From the NCBI RefSeq assembly GCF_035083965.1, contig NC_089727.1:2175501-2239500 (forward strand): a DNA stretch of 64,000 bases. Direction: 5' to 3'. The stretch is from Branchiostoma lanceolatum (Eukaryota > Chordata > Leptocardii > Amphioxiformes > Branchiostomatidae). The position numbers and the translations under genes are program-made. The notes beneath the pieces are model-generated. The model ran no database searches. It saw nothing but the letters and a program-made list of their open reading frames with translations, and was not told where the DNA came from. Positions within the stretch are counted from its first letter, which is position 1. Each line of letters opens with the position of its first letter. Positions 34,253 to 44,815 of the stretch are shown piece by piece.

Positions 34253-35432
34253 GCACTTCCCTTACGAGGTGTATATACTATGTACCATGTGCACAGTTAC
34301 TCCGTGTTGCTTATGGACTGTCTGTCTGTCCAGTTTCACAGGCAAAAATGGCACTGAGGCTCGAGGATGTATGGCAACGCTCAAGTGTCGGAATCACAGG
34401 GAGGGGGGCATACAAATAAATACCACACACACACATGTTACATGCATACACATAAACGAAGCACACACATACACACACACATGCATACCTACAAACGCAC
34501 AGAGTGGTACGCATAAACCCATACACACACACGCACACACCCACACAAATGAGAAAAATAAACTTAAGGCTTTGACTTGACTTGACTTTGAAAGAATATC
34601 CAAAAATGTTGCAAGCTTTACTATTTCCATAAACATAAGCATCCTAATATTTCCATTCATTTGTATGTAACACCCAACTTTTAAACACCTATCGATATAC
34701 AAAAAAACTACATACCTGAATGCCCCATCTCCATAATGTCCCACACATACATTTATACCCTCACTATTTGACGAATGATGACATACAAACATACAGATAC
34801 TAGCTCTCAATATTGATATCAACACAAAGAGCGTGTTTGGTTAAAAAATCTATTATTCTTAATTCATCCACGCAGGTTGGCGCGCTATCTCACACTCAAA
34901 AAGATTTTTACCAATAACCAAATTCTTAACATCCAGATAAACTTAATGATCAAATTTCCTTTTAACCAAATCCTAAACTTCCGGGTGACCAAATCAAACC
35001 TTCAGGTGACCAAATCATTAACTTCCTGTAGTCACTTCATGGTAACTCAATCGTTAAATTTGGTAACCAAATCATTACCTACTATCATCAATCTGCTGGA
35101 CAGTTCAAACCTATGTCACTCCTTCACGTGCACAATAGCTATACATGTATATACCACTCCAGTTTGGTACCCGTATCACCTTTATATCTAAAGATACAAG
35201 AAACAGAAGTTGCCATGCAGTACTAAGACAAGCTGCAAGGGGGTTCAAAATCTAAGTATTTCTAGGTCTCATCAAGACCTACCCACATACTAAATATCAA
35301 CACTTGCCACAGTAAGTTATACCATATTAATCTTAGTGGTACAAAACCAGATGTCACCTTGCTGTACTCTAACAAGCTGCTAGGGAGCCCGAAATCTAAT
35401 TATTTCTAGGTCTCATCAAGACCTACCTACAT
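34253..35432. other. Spacer between copies 7 and 8: AC-rich DNA, satellite and repeated 3' flank
   Basis: No gene is supported. 34425-34555 is AC-rich. 34570-34595 ends in TTGACTTGACTTGACTTTG, a retroposon-like tail. 34890-35075 holds 23-bp satellite units. 35200-35430 contains two copies of a block (TCTAGGTCTCATCAAGACCT) also present downstream of copy 2 at 1500-1530, confirming that copies 2 and 8 share a common 3' flank. Confidence 0.5.
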
Positions 35433-35909
35433 CAGGGGTGCCAAAGAATTCATACGAATTTTACGGAATACATACGATCCATTACGAGAAACATGCGAAC
35501 TTTACGGAATACATACGATCCATTAATAAGAAACATACGAGTTTTACGGAATACATACGAACCATTACGCGGAATACATACGATCCTTACTAATTTGTTG
35601 GCATCGCGCTAACACCGAATCTAGCTTTGTCTGGTCCTCCTAGTTGTTCTAAGCCTACATCAGTCTTAATTTAGTGCAGGTTGAGATTTTTAGAGTTTAG
35701 CCAGATGGGATACGCCATTATTAAGTTCTTAAAAGCCAAGATATCGTAAGAAGAACTGGTTATCCCGAGTCCGCAATTTTTGATTTGGCGGTCATGTCAT
35801 GTGACCCAACAACTAGTAAGGATCGTATGTATTCCGCGTAATGGTTCGTATGAATTCCGTAAAACCCGTATGAAGTCCGTAAAATTCGTATGAACACTTT
35901 GGCACCCCT
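35433..35909. mobile_element. MITE with long TIRs made of sub-repeats (hAT-like tips)
   Basis: The tips are CAGGGGTGCCAAAG and CTTTGGCACCCCTG. The left inverted repeat spans about 35433-35606 and the right about 35803-35909. Both consist of degenerate repeats of CATACGAATTTTACGGAATA and end at CCTTACTA..TTGTTGG. The left arm has extra sub-repeats. No transposase is present and no clear target duplication is seen. It lies just beyond the stop codon of copy 8. Confidence 0.7.
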
Positions 35910-35956
35910 GTAGGCTGTACATACCAAAGACAAATATCAACACTTGCCACAGTAAA

Positions 35957-38900
35957 TCATGGCACATTAACCTTAGTGGCAAGGTAGTCCATAATTTGCG
36001 GCATCAGAACTTCGAATTTTGCCAAAGGCCAGACGAAGAATGGATGGTAGATCTCCCGGGCTCGAGTCGCCCCTCCCCGGATGATGGCCATGGCGGTCTG
36101 GTCTACAGGAGCTACCATGTTCAGCATCTCCGGTGTGTTCTGTAATAAACATATTTAGTAGGCATTCCTTTATAGTAGGCATTCTTGTGCCTTTTAAGAC
36201 AAAAATTAGTCCAGTCTCCAGTCTCAAGTTTTGTATTCGGATTCAATTTCTCCTTTTTGAAGTGCGCTGTCAACTTAATTTGTAGTCGAATAATTGTTGT
36301 AGGAGCTAGCCGCTCATAGCTACTGAGAGCTCGGTTACAAATCTATTACAATATGGACAGCTAACTCCTCTTGCAAACTTGTCACGTAATTTGACTTCGA
36401 CTTTATTTAGCTCCACAATTAGCTTGTAATTTCATCCTACCTGTAAGCTTTGAACGATGGTCGGAGTTCCAATGATGCCCAGCACCACCAGAGTGACGGA
36501 CACGTCCTGTTGAGCCTTCATCAGTTCCACACGGAGGGAGCTGAAAAACCCGTCCAGACCGAACTTCACAGAGCTGTAGAACGTCAAGAATGGCCACGGA
36601 ATTTTCCCTGTTGATAAACACACAAAAATACAACAAGATCAATTAATTAAGTATTGAGAAGACGATGAATCGGTGCAGCGATACTTCAGATTAATTGCCG
36701 GCGTTCCCCTCTATTTATTTTGCCATTTGAAGTCCACGCCGCCTTGCGTAACTTAACTAGAAACGACGTCACCTTCTTCTGAGCAAATACAGCATATTTC
36801 ACCATGCAATAATGGATGTTTTTAATAATCTAAGCTACATTTTTTTATGTGTCGTTCTTTGCTCATGTGTTCCTGCAAGTTGACCTCAGGTAACCCGAAT
36901 GGAACACTTGTTCTTTGGCCAGCAGCAAATGGAACGCGCGGAACCTTAGATAGAACGTGGAACGGGGATGGCACTTTTGGCCCGTTTTTGGTCTGAAAAT
37001 AGGCCCAAAAGTCCCAGAAATTAGGCATTTTGAAGTGGCGCATACCAAAAGCGTGATTCAATTCCTGTGGGCACATGTTCAAGTAACCCTTGTACCGAAT
37101 TTCAGGTCATTTGCTTGTAATACCAGGGCACAGGAGCCTAAAATATAATTTTTGCCTGAAAATGCCCCAAAAAAGCTTTCATAAAATGTTTTGCGGCCTG
37201 TTTCAAAGAAATGTAAAACGTCTGGGGGTATAACGTTATACCTTTTTTATACCTCCATGCCAAATTTCAGGTCGTTTGGCCCAAAATGACGGAGTTGAAT
37301 CGATTTAACTGAAATAACAGGAGGAGAAGGAGGAGAAGAAACCTGACAAAAACAATATATTTCACTCTACCCATAGCTAACGATATGGGGAGCGAAATAT
37401 AAAAACAATATATTTCACTCTGATGAAATATAAGTATATCGCTGGACTGCGCCAAATTGGTTGATATCATTGTTTTGGTATGTTATGGTATTTACCAGTC
37501 ATCTGATGCAAACAATACATGTACAGAAATACTCTTACCAGCAGCAGAAGAAAGTACCACGATGTGCCCCTTGCTCTCCTTCAGCAGAGGCAGGGCCAGG
37601 GAGGCCAGCCGGACGTAACTGACCAGGTTGATGTTTAAGAAGTCCACGAAGAAGTCCACATCCGGGTCCTGGTCCCACGGCTTAAGCTTGCCCTCGATGA
37701 ATTGCTGTTGTCGAGACTTGTAACTGGATCCAACATGGTTCAGCACCAAGTAGTCCAACCGACCTGGAGAGGATTTTAGATCCTTTTTTTCACTATCTAT
37801 TTATTTATTCATCTATTTACTTTACTTTGTCTTTGTTTGTTTGTTTGTTTGTATAGCATACCCGGTAAACCGCCTCAAGGCGTAACACACCAGGTTTGTA
37901 CTGAAGAATACAAGCTGCAGATCGGAACTGATTTGATATGGTCCACTCACACCAGGAAGGACCCCTACTCTTTTCGATAAGTGTAGTTGGTTCTTTTACG
38001 TTCTCGAGGTGTGGCTCTCCTCGAACACTGGACCTCCTATCAGAGGGACTCATTTCCCCCTCAGTGAAGTGATGAAAGTCATCTCAAGTACCTTTCCCAA
38101 GGGCACAAGATCGGTGACATGACCCGGGACCTCCTGGGTTATGGGCCGAACGCGTGGCCGTTACGCCACGCGCCCCCACCCGGGTTATGTGCTTATTTCC
38201 TGGCGAATGTTTTTTTTTTGGGGGGGGGGGTCGTGTCGACCACACAGCAGCTCTTTAAAAGCTGCTGTTCTTTTTTCTCCCTATGGCCATGACTAATATG
38301 ATGACTTATCGGTCCTACCGAATTTCTCTAAGGCAGTTTGAATGGTTCTCTCACAGTCCTCCGCCTTCCCCATGTCCCCGGCCACGTAGTGCGCCTCCTG
38401 GGCACCCAGAGACTTCGCCTTCGCTACGACCTAGGGGAAAGGAAAAACCAAGCGCCAGAGACGTATTTATATATATTTTATGGCTTGTCCAATAATAACA
38501 AACTATAAGATATCAATGGCACTGAAAACATAAATTTCTAGGCGAAGGTAATGAAACGTATTCTCACCTCCTTCAGCCTGTTCTCCCTCCTGGCTGTGAT
38601 GAGGATCCTTGCTCCCAGCCGGGCGTACTGGTACGCCATCTCCTCACCAATACCGGTACTGCAGCCCGTGATGACGACGGTGGCCCCCCGCAGAGACTCT
38701 GTTCGTTAATTATATAAAAAGTAGCCTTTATGTACACGCGATCACTAGTAAAGGTTTGTTGAACTGTTATTTTCCATATCTCACAAACAAGCAGTCTTTT
38801 TGGAGAGGCCCGCCCACCGGTTGACCGACTTTACCTCTTCGGTGAACCGTGACCGTAAATAAGGGCAAGAGTAACGCCCAATTTCACCCATTTTCGCAAA

Positions 38901-39390
38901 CCTTAAGAGCCCTTAAGACTGTCTAAGACCTCATCGGCATTTTAGATCTGTTCGGAAATATAATCATTGCTTCCTAGCTTTAGGGGGTGACCTGCAAGCA
39001 AAAGGTCAAGAAGATCCCTTACAGTGTGTTGTTCTGACGTGTTCTCGATCAACAAAGGAACTTGAAACAAAACGCCGAGAAAAACACAATCTTTTTAAAA
39101 ATAATACATAGTTCAGCCGCCTTGAAGTTTAACAAAAATTTAGTGTATCTTATGTCCTTCTATTCTCCAGTTACAGCGTCTAACAAAATGTTGAACCCCT
39201 TGCCGCATACATTACACTTTGTGTACTAGTTCCTTTATGGGCTATATCCATACTGTGTCTGTTCTATACCACACCTATGGCAGACACAAAACATGTATTT
39301 ACCTGGATCGAAGCCATCGTAGTTCCAGTAGATCCCGACGGCTACTGCACCGAGTAACACCGTCAACCCAACCCACAGTAAACGCGACAT
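35957..39390 (-). CDS. Copy 8: HSD11B1-like dehydrogenase, intact, 301 aa
   Basis: Exons: E1 39303-39390, E2 38568-38698, E3 38319-38430, E4 37539-37763, E5 36441-36607, E6 35957-36139; 906 bp, open with GT/AG borders. Anchor MSRLLWVGLTVLLGAVAVG, TGCSTGIG at residues 40-47, LVLNHVGSS, NINLVSYV, VVLSSAAGK (Ser) and FYSSVKFGLDGFF (Tyr196, Lys200). Exon 6 starts NTPEMLNM and ends LATKVNVP. This is the intact sister of pseudogene copy 2. Small differences are ARLGARIL in exon 2 and TALEKFG in exon 3. Intron 3 holds a SINE. Upstream are the DR1-like half-sites at 39472-39484. Confidence 0.87.
36780..37440. other. Unassigned repeat-like DNA in intron 4 of copy 8
   Basis: About 660 bp has no counterpart in the sister copies and no recognisable domain. 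It contains repeated phrases of the type ATGCCAAATTTCAGGTCGTTTG and ACCGAATTTCAGGTCATTTG, suggesting a transposon remnant. The short open frames at 36822-37148 are not supported as genes. Confidence 0.3.
37851..38180 (-). mobile_element. tRNA-like SINE in intron 3 of copy 8
   Basis: The fullest intron-3 copy. The minus strand runs from GCGCGTGGCGTAACGGCCACG through GGTCCCGGGTCATG and the shared body to CAGTACAAACCTGGTGTGTT and a CAAACAAACAAAC tail at 37835-37850. Intron-3 copies in 2, 3, 9 and 10 are colinear but more truncated. Confidence 0.65.
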
Positions 39391-39471
39391 TGTCAGAGAA
39401 ATACTTCCAGCGACTCGGTGCAATCAGTACAAGTTCAACCCAGTGCCTCGGGTCATTGCACAATGCCTTTC

Positions 39472-39484
39472 TGACCCCTGACCT
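39472..39484 (-). promoter_or_regulatory. DR1-like nuclear-receptor half-sites upstream of copy 8
   Basis: On the minus strand this reads AGGTCA-G-GGGTCA, two half-sites with a one-base spacer, 82 bp upstream of the ATG at 39390. DR1 is the arrangement bound by RXR/PPAR/HNF4-type receptors. Binding is not shown; copies 3, 9 and 10 have the zero-spacer version. Confidence 0.4.
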
Positions 39485-39889
39485 CTTTCACGTACTGTCG
39501 CCACAGTATTTCGCCTGTGGGGTTTACATGGTTAGGGACGCCAAATTAAAAAGATTCGACGCTTCAAACTTTATAGTATAGGGTGCCCAGGAAAGGTATG
39601 GACATTGGGTATGTTTGAATTCAGGGCACAATCCTGACAAACATGTAAAAATTAACTAGCTGCTAATAATCCACTTCATACTGGGGTAAGCAGTAAATAA
39701 AAGAAGATGATGAAAAGTAGCCCCGGATCGCGAGCTTGGTTCCCTTTTGACACCGTCTTTCATATGACTCTTAGCGGAAGTCGTCTGAACAGCAGCCAAC
39801 GCACAGCGACCGAGCATACATCCAACTCAAACTCATACACATACACATTTATTTACATTTACTTACCATTAACTTTACGTAACCAATCA

Positions 39890-40620
39890 TTAGCTTTCCA
39901 CGTAACTATTCATTAATTCCAGATTACCAAATAATTCATTTACAGTGCGCAAAATCATTAATTAGGAGGTGACCGAATTATGAAACTTCCTGGTAGCCAA
40001 ATCATTAACTTCCGGATAAACAAATCATTAACTGATAGGTAAAGAAATTAGGAATTTTCAGGTATCCAAATTGTTAACTACCTGGTAACAAAATCATCAT
40101 CTTCAAGGTTAAGAAATAATTAAATTCCAGATAATTAAATCTTTAACTTTACGATAACCAAATCGTTTATGTTCCAGGCAAATAAATCATTAATTTCCCG
40201 GTAACCAAGCAGTAACCTCCCAATAACAAATCATTAACTTTCCGGTAACCATATCATTAGCTTCTTAATAACCAAATCATTTACTTTCCAGTAACCATAT
40301 CATTAACTCCTTGATAACCAAATCATTTACTTTCCAGTAACCATATCATTAACTTCTTGATAACCAAATCATTAACTTCCCGGTAACAAAATCAATAACT
40401 TCTCGATAACTAAATCATTACCATTTGGTAACTAAATCATTAACTTTCCGGTAACCATATCATTAACTTGTTGATAATAAAGTCATTACTTTTTCGCTAA
40501 CGATATCATTAACTTTTTGATAACCAAATCATTGACTTTCGGATAACCAGATCATTAGCTTTCCGGTAACCATATCGTTAACTTATCGATAACTAAATCA
40601 TTAACCTTCCGGTAGCAGGT
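39890..40620. repeat. 23-bp satellite downstream of copy 9
   Basis: Same family as 4706-5310, about 30 diverged units, overlapping the stop codon of copy 9. TTTATT at 39848-39853 reads AATAAA on the minus strand about 750 bp past the stop. Confidence 0.8.
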
Positions 40621-43600
40621 TAACCCTGACAGCAAGGTAGTCCACGAACTGCGGCATCAGACCGCTGAGTTTGGCCATGGGCCAGGTGTAGAAGGGATAG
40701 TAGACTTCCCGGGCGCGGGTCGCCCCTCCCCGTATGATGACCAGGGCGGTCTCGCCTTTCAGAGCGGCACCTTCCAGCACCGTATCACCGCCCGCAACAT
40801 CCTGGAACAAAACCAAACCAAACAGAAAAGGTCAAAAGTTAGCTTGAAAGGTGGCATTTTTATAATTCATGAAGCAAGATTGAGCTGTGATTTCCAGTAC
40901 AAAATGAAAGTTTCGGTTGTCCAACTCGAGTCTTTGTCAAGTGATGAGCAAATTTGTCCAATTTTTTGTGTTGGAATTCGAAATTACAGCTCAAACTTGC
41001 TTCGGAACAGACAAGGATTGTTAAGACTCCATCAAATTGACAAGTTTCATTTCCTAAACAAAATCCGAATTTCCGTAAAAACAGTAAAATATTCATATGA
41101 CATATCTATCAGGTAACTAGAATCTAAAGACTGCAAAAATTGAGTTTTACTTTGTTTGCCTGTTTGTTTGTTTGTTTGTTTCCTTCTTATGATAAACTAA
41201 TAGCTCCTAATTCTGGGCATACCTGCAACTTTTCAGAAATCTTTGGGGTGCCGATTTTACCCAGCACGACGAGAGTGACGGACACGTCCTGCTGAGCCTT
41301 CATCAGTTCCACACGGAGGGAGCTGAAGAACCCGTCCAGACCGAACTTCGCACAGCTGTAGAAGCTCAAGTTTGGCCAGTACATTTTTCCTGCAAGGCAA
41401 ATAGAAAATTGATAAAGAAGAACACAATTAAGTGATCAGCTATAACACCATCAAAATTCATTGAACATTTCGTACGTCTCAAGAGTCAAGACAACTTTTC
41501 TCTCTTTTTCCCCTTTTCTTTTTTCTTTCTCGTTCTCTTTCTTTATTTGATACTGATAATATTTATCTCTCTTTCTTGTTCTCTTTTTCTCTCATTCATT
41601 AAGTTTTTCTTCCCACTCTTTCCCTCTCTCTTTCTCTGACTGACTTGGCACTATATCTAAGGCACTATATCTAAGACACTATATCTAAGGCACAATATCT
41701 AACAGCATTCACAATGCATTAACGAAATGATTTTACCGAATGCAGAGGACACTGCCACGAGGTGTCCTTTGCTCGCCTTCAGCAGAGGCAGGGCCAGGGA
41801 GGCCAGCCGGACGTAACTGACCAGGTTGATGTTTAAGAAGTCCACCAAGTACTCCACATCCGGGTCCTGGTCCCAAGACGTAAGCGTGCCTTCGATAAAT
41901 TTCTGTTGTAGAGACTTGAAACTGGATCCCATGTGGTTCAGCACCAAGTAGTCCAACCGACCTGGAGTGGATTTAAGATACTTTTTCACCAAACGGCTAT
42001 TCGTCTTTGTCTTCATTGTTTTTTAGGCTACCAACTTCATTTGCTGAAGATTCTGTTTCCTATATACCGTATACTGTGGGATTTGATCCACTTACACTGG
42101 GAAGGACCCCTACTCTTTTCGATGAGTGTGGCGGGTTCTTTAACGTGCTCGAGGTGTGGCTCTCCTCAAACACGGGACCTCCTATCCGAGGGACGTCCCT
42201 AGCCGAAGCTAGGTACTTATTTTCAGTGACGTCGTCTAAAGTGCCTTTCCCAAGGGCACAAGATCTGAGACATAGCCCGGGACCTCTTGGGTTTCGGACC
42301 GAACGCGTGTCTCTTGCGCCTCGCGACACCACCCTGGGTTGTGTGCTTATTTCCTGGCGACATTTATTTAATCGTGTCGACCTTTGATATAGCTGGCATA
42401 GACGCTTGACTTCCCACACAGTGGGTCTTTAAAAGCTGCTGTTTTTCTATTTAAGGTCATGCATTATTTAATGACTTATTGGGCCTACCGAATTTCTCCT
42501 TGGCTGTTTGAATGGTTCTCTCACAGTCCTCCGCCTTCCCCATGTCCCCGGCCACGTAGTCCGCCTCCTGGGCACCCAGAGACTTCGCCTTCGCTACGAC
42601 CTGAAGGAAGCATCATTGGAAGTCAAACTGTACAGTTGCGTCGGATCTCTTTGTAACAACGACACTGTCACAAGATTTCAAGAATATACCATAAGACGTA
42701 CGAGCCAAGTGTCTCATTTGGGGGTATTCAGCTGTTAACGATGACAAGACGCAACCATCAAAATTTGCTTTTTATTCGCTAATCCTAATATGCTGCCTTC
42801 TCACCTCCTTCAGCCTGTTCTCCCTCCTGGCTGTGATGAGGATCTTTGCTCCCAGCCGGGCGTACTGGTACGCCATCTCTTCGCCGATACCGGTACTGCA
42901 GCCCGTGATGAAGACGGTGGCCCCCCGCAGAGATTCTGCTTGTTAATTACATAAAAAGTAACGTTTATGTAGAGGTGATCACTAGTACAGGTTTGAGCTG
43001 TTATTTTCAATACCTCACAAAAACGTCTCTGCAGTTCCAGAGCAAGCTGCTATGGGGGCCCAAATCTACACCGGCACTAGGACAAAATCAAGACCATAGC
43101 ACCCGGTCAAAGGATACAAAGAACGGAAGTTCTGCTGCAGTACAAAGGTCACACACCAGGGGCTTAAAGTTGACATTGACCTTAGTCTTCCCAACACCTA
43201 CCCACATACCGAATCCATCCAACGTTTCTAGAATTATACTAACCGCAATCAACCGGAAACACAAACAGACACACAGACAGACAGACACAGACACGCTCAA
43301 AACTATACGTCCATTTTTCATGTTAATAACAAGAGCGAGGCCCGCCCACCGGTTGATCGACTTTCCCTCTTCGGTGAACCGTGACCGTAAATAAGGGCAA
43401 AGGTAACGCTAAATTTCACCCATTTCCGCAAATTTTAAGAGCCCTTAAGTCTCTCTAAGACCTCATCTGCGTTCTAGATCTGATCGAAAATATAATCATT
43501 GATTCCTAGCTTTAGGGGTGACCGGCAAATACTAGTTCTATGAAGGGCTATGTCCATACTTCCTTACATGCTTCGTCGGTTCTATCTATACTACACCTAT

Positions 43601-43713
43601 GAATCAGACAGACACCCCCATTTACCTGGATCGAAGCCATCGTAGTTCCAGTAGGTCCCGACGGCTACAGCACCGAGTAACATGAACAAACTAAACCACA
43701 GTAAACGAGACAT
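40601..43713 (-). CDS. Copy 9: HSD11B1-like dehydrogenase, intact, 307 aa
   Basis: Exons: E1 43626-43713, E2 42805-42935, E3 42489-42600, E4 41737-41961, E5 41223-41389, E6 40601-40801; 924 bp, open with GT/AG borders. Motifs are as in copy 3: TGCSTGIG, Arg66, LVLNHMGSS, Asn156, Ser183, Tyr196/Lys200 (YSCAK). Differences include FITGCS instead of VITGCS before the cofactor loop, KASKGHLVA before the Ser, and a C-terminus NLLPEG. Intron 3 holds the SINE, intron 4 the CT-rich tract. Introns 2 and 3 match copy 10 closely, so 9 and 10 separated recently. The tail codons lie in satellite sequence. Confidence 0.87.
42065..42345 (-). mobile_element. tRNA-like SINE in intron 3 of copy 9
   Basis: Colinear with 6722-7015 and 46245-46500. 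Blocks GTAGGGGTCCTTCCC, TTTGAGGAGAGCCACACCTC and CTTGGGAAAGGCAC are shared. Confidence 0.55.
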
Positions 43714-43788
43714 TGTCATTAGAATACCACCCGCTCCTCAATGCAAGCACTACAACCCAGTGTCTCGGGTCATTGCACAATGACTTTC

Positions 43789-43800
43789 TGACCCTGACCT
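43789..43800 (-). promoter_or_regulatory. Nuclear-receptor-like half-site pair upstream of copy 9
   Basis: AGGTCAGGGTCA on the minus strand, 76 bp upstream of the ATG, at the same relative place as in copies 3 and 10. Confidence 0.35.
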
Positions 43801-44269
43801 CATTTCACGTGCTGTCGCCACAGTATTTCGCCTATGGGGATTCAGGATTTACGTGGTTAGGGACGCCAAATTAAGAGGATTCGGCCCTTCCAACTGTATA
43901 GTATAGGGTACACAAGAAATGTATAAGTATGGAAATTGCGTATGTTTGAATTTAGGGCACAACCGTGACAAACATGTAAAATGAACTACTAGTAGCTGCT
44001 AATAATATGATAAAAAGTAGCCACTCGGCACCTCGTTCTCTTGGGTCTTGTGACGCAGCCTTTTATAAGACGCTTAGCGGAAGTCATGTGATCAGCAGCC
44101 AACGCACAGCGAGCGAGAAAAAAATCCAAAATAAACTCATGCACATACACATTTATTTATTCCTTTACCATTCTGCACAGTTTCCACCTCGCTGTCTGCA
44201 GCATTTTCAGCTACTGTGCTGCACTCCTTTACACCTGACCTATTACGTGAATGTATTTACTCCCTTAGT

Positions 44270-44815
44270 TACCACGTGAACTCATTAACAATCAGATGAC
44301 TAAATCATCAACTTCCCAGTAACCAAACCATAAGCTTTACTCAACCAAATCATTAGAGTTCCACGTAACTATTCATTAATTCCAGATAACCAAATAATTC
44401 ATTTCCAGTGTGCAAAATCCTAAACTAGCAGATAACCGAATCATATACTTACGGGTAACCAAATCACTAATTTCAAGATAACCAAATCGTTTACTAAGAT
44501 ATGAACAAATCATTAACTACAAGATAACTACATCATCAACTTCTCGGTAAGCAAATTAGTAATTTTCAGATAACCAAATTGTCAACTTCCTGGTAACAAA
44601 ATCATCATCTTCAAGGTTACTAAATCATTATATTCCAGATTATCAAATTATTAATTTTCTAAGTTAATGGTAACCAAATCATCATGTTCCAGGTAACCAA
44701 ATCATTAACTTTCCGGTAACCATATCATAAATTTTTTGATAACCAAACCACTAACTTCCCGTAACCAAATCATCAACTTCTCAATAACCAAATCATTAAC
44801 TTTCCGGTAACAAGT
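44270..44815. repeat. 23-bp satellite downstream of copy 10
   Basis: Diverged AACCAAATCATTAACTT units overlapping the stop codon of copy 10. A minus-strand AATAAA (TTTATT at 44152-44157) lies about 640 bp past the stop. Confidence 0.8.

Noticed and set aside
34394..34825. 143-residue Cys/Val-rich open frame
   Set aside because: It comes from AC-rich low-complexity DNA and shows no domain or splice context.
36822..37148. Overlapping short open frames on both strands
   Set aside because: They lie in repeat-like intron 4 DNA of copy 8, unsupported by motifs or by sister copies.
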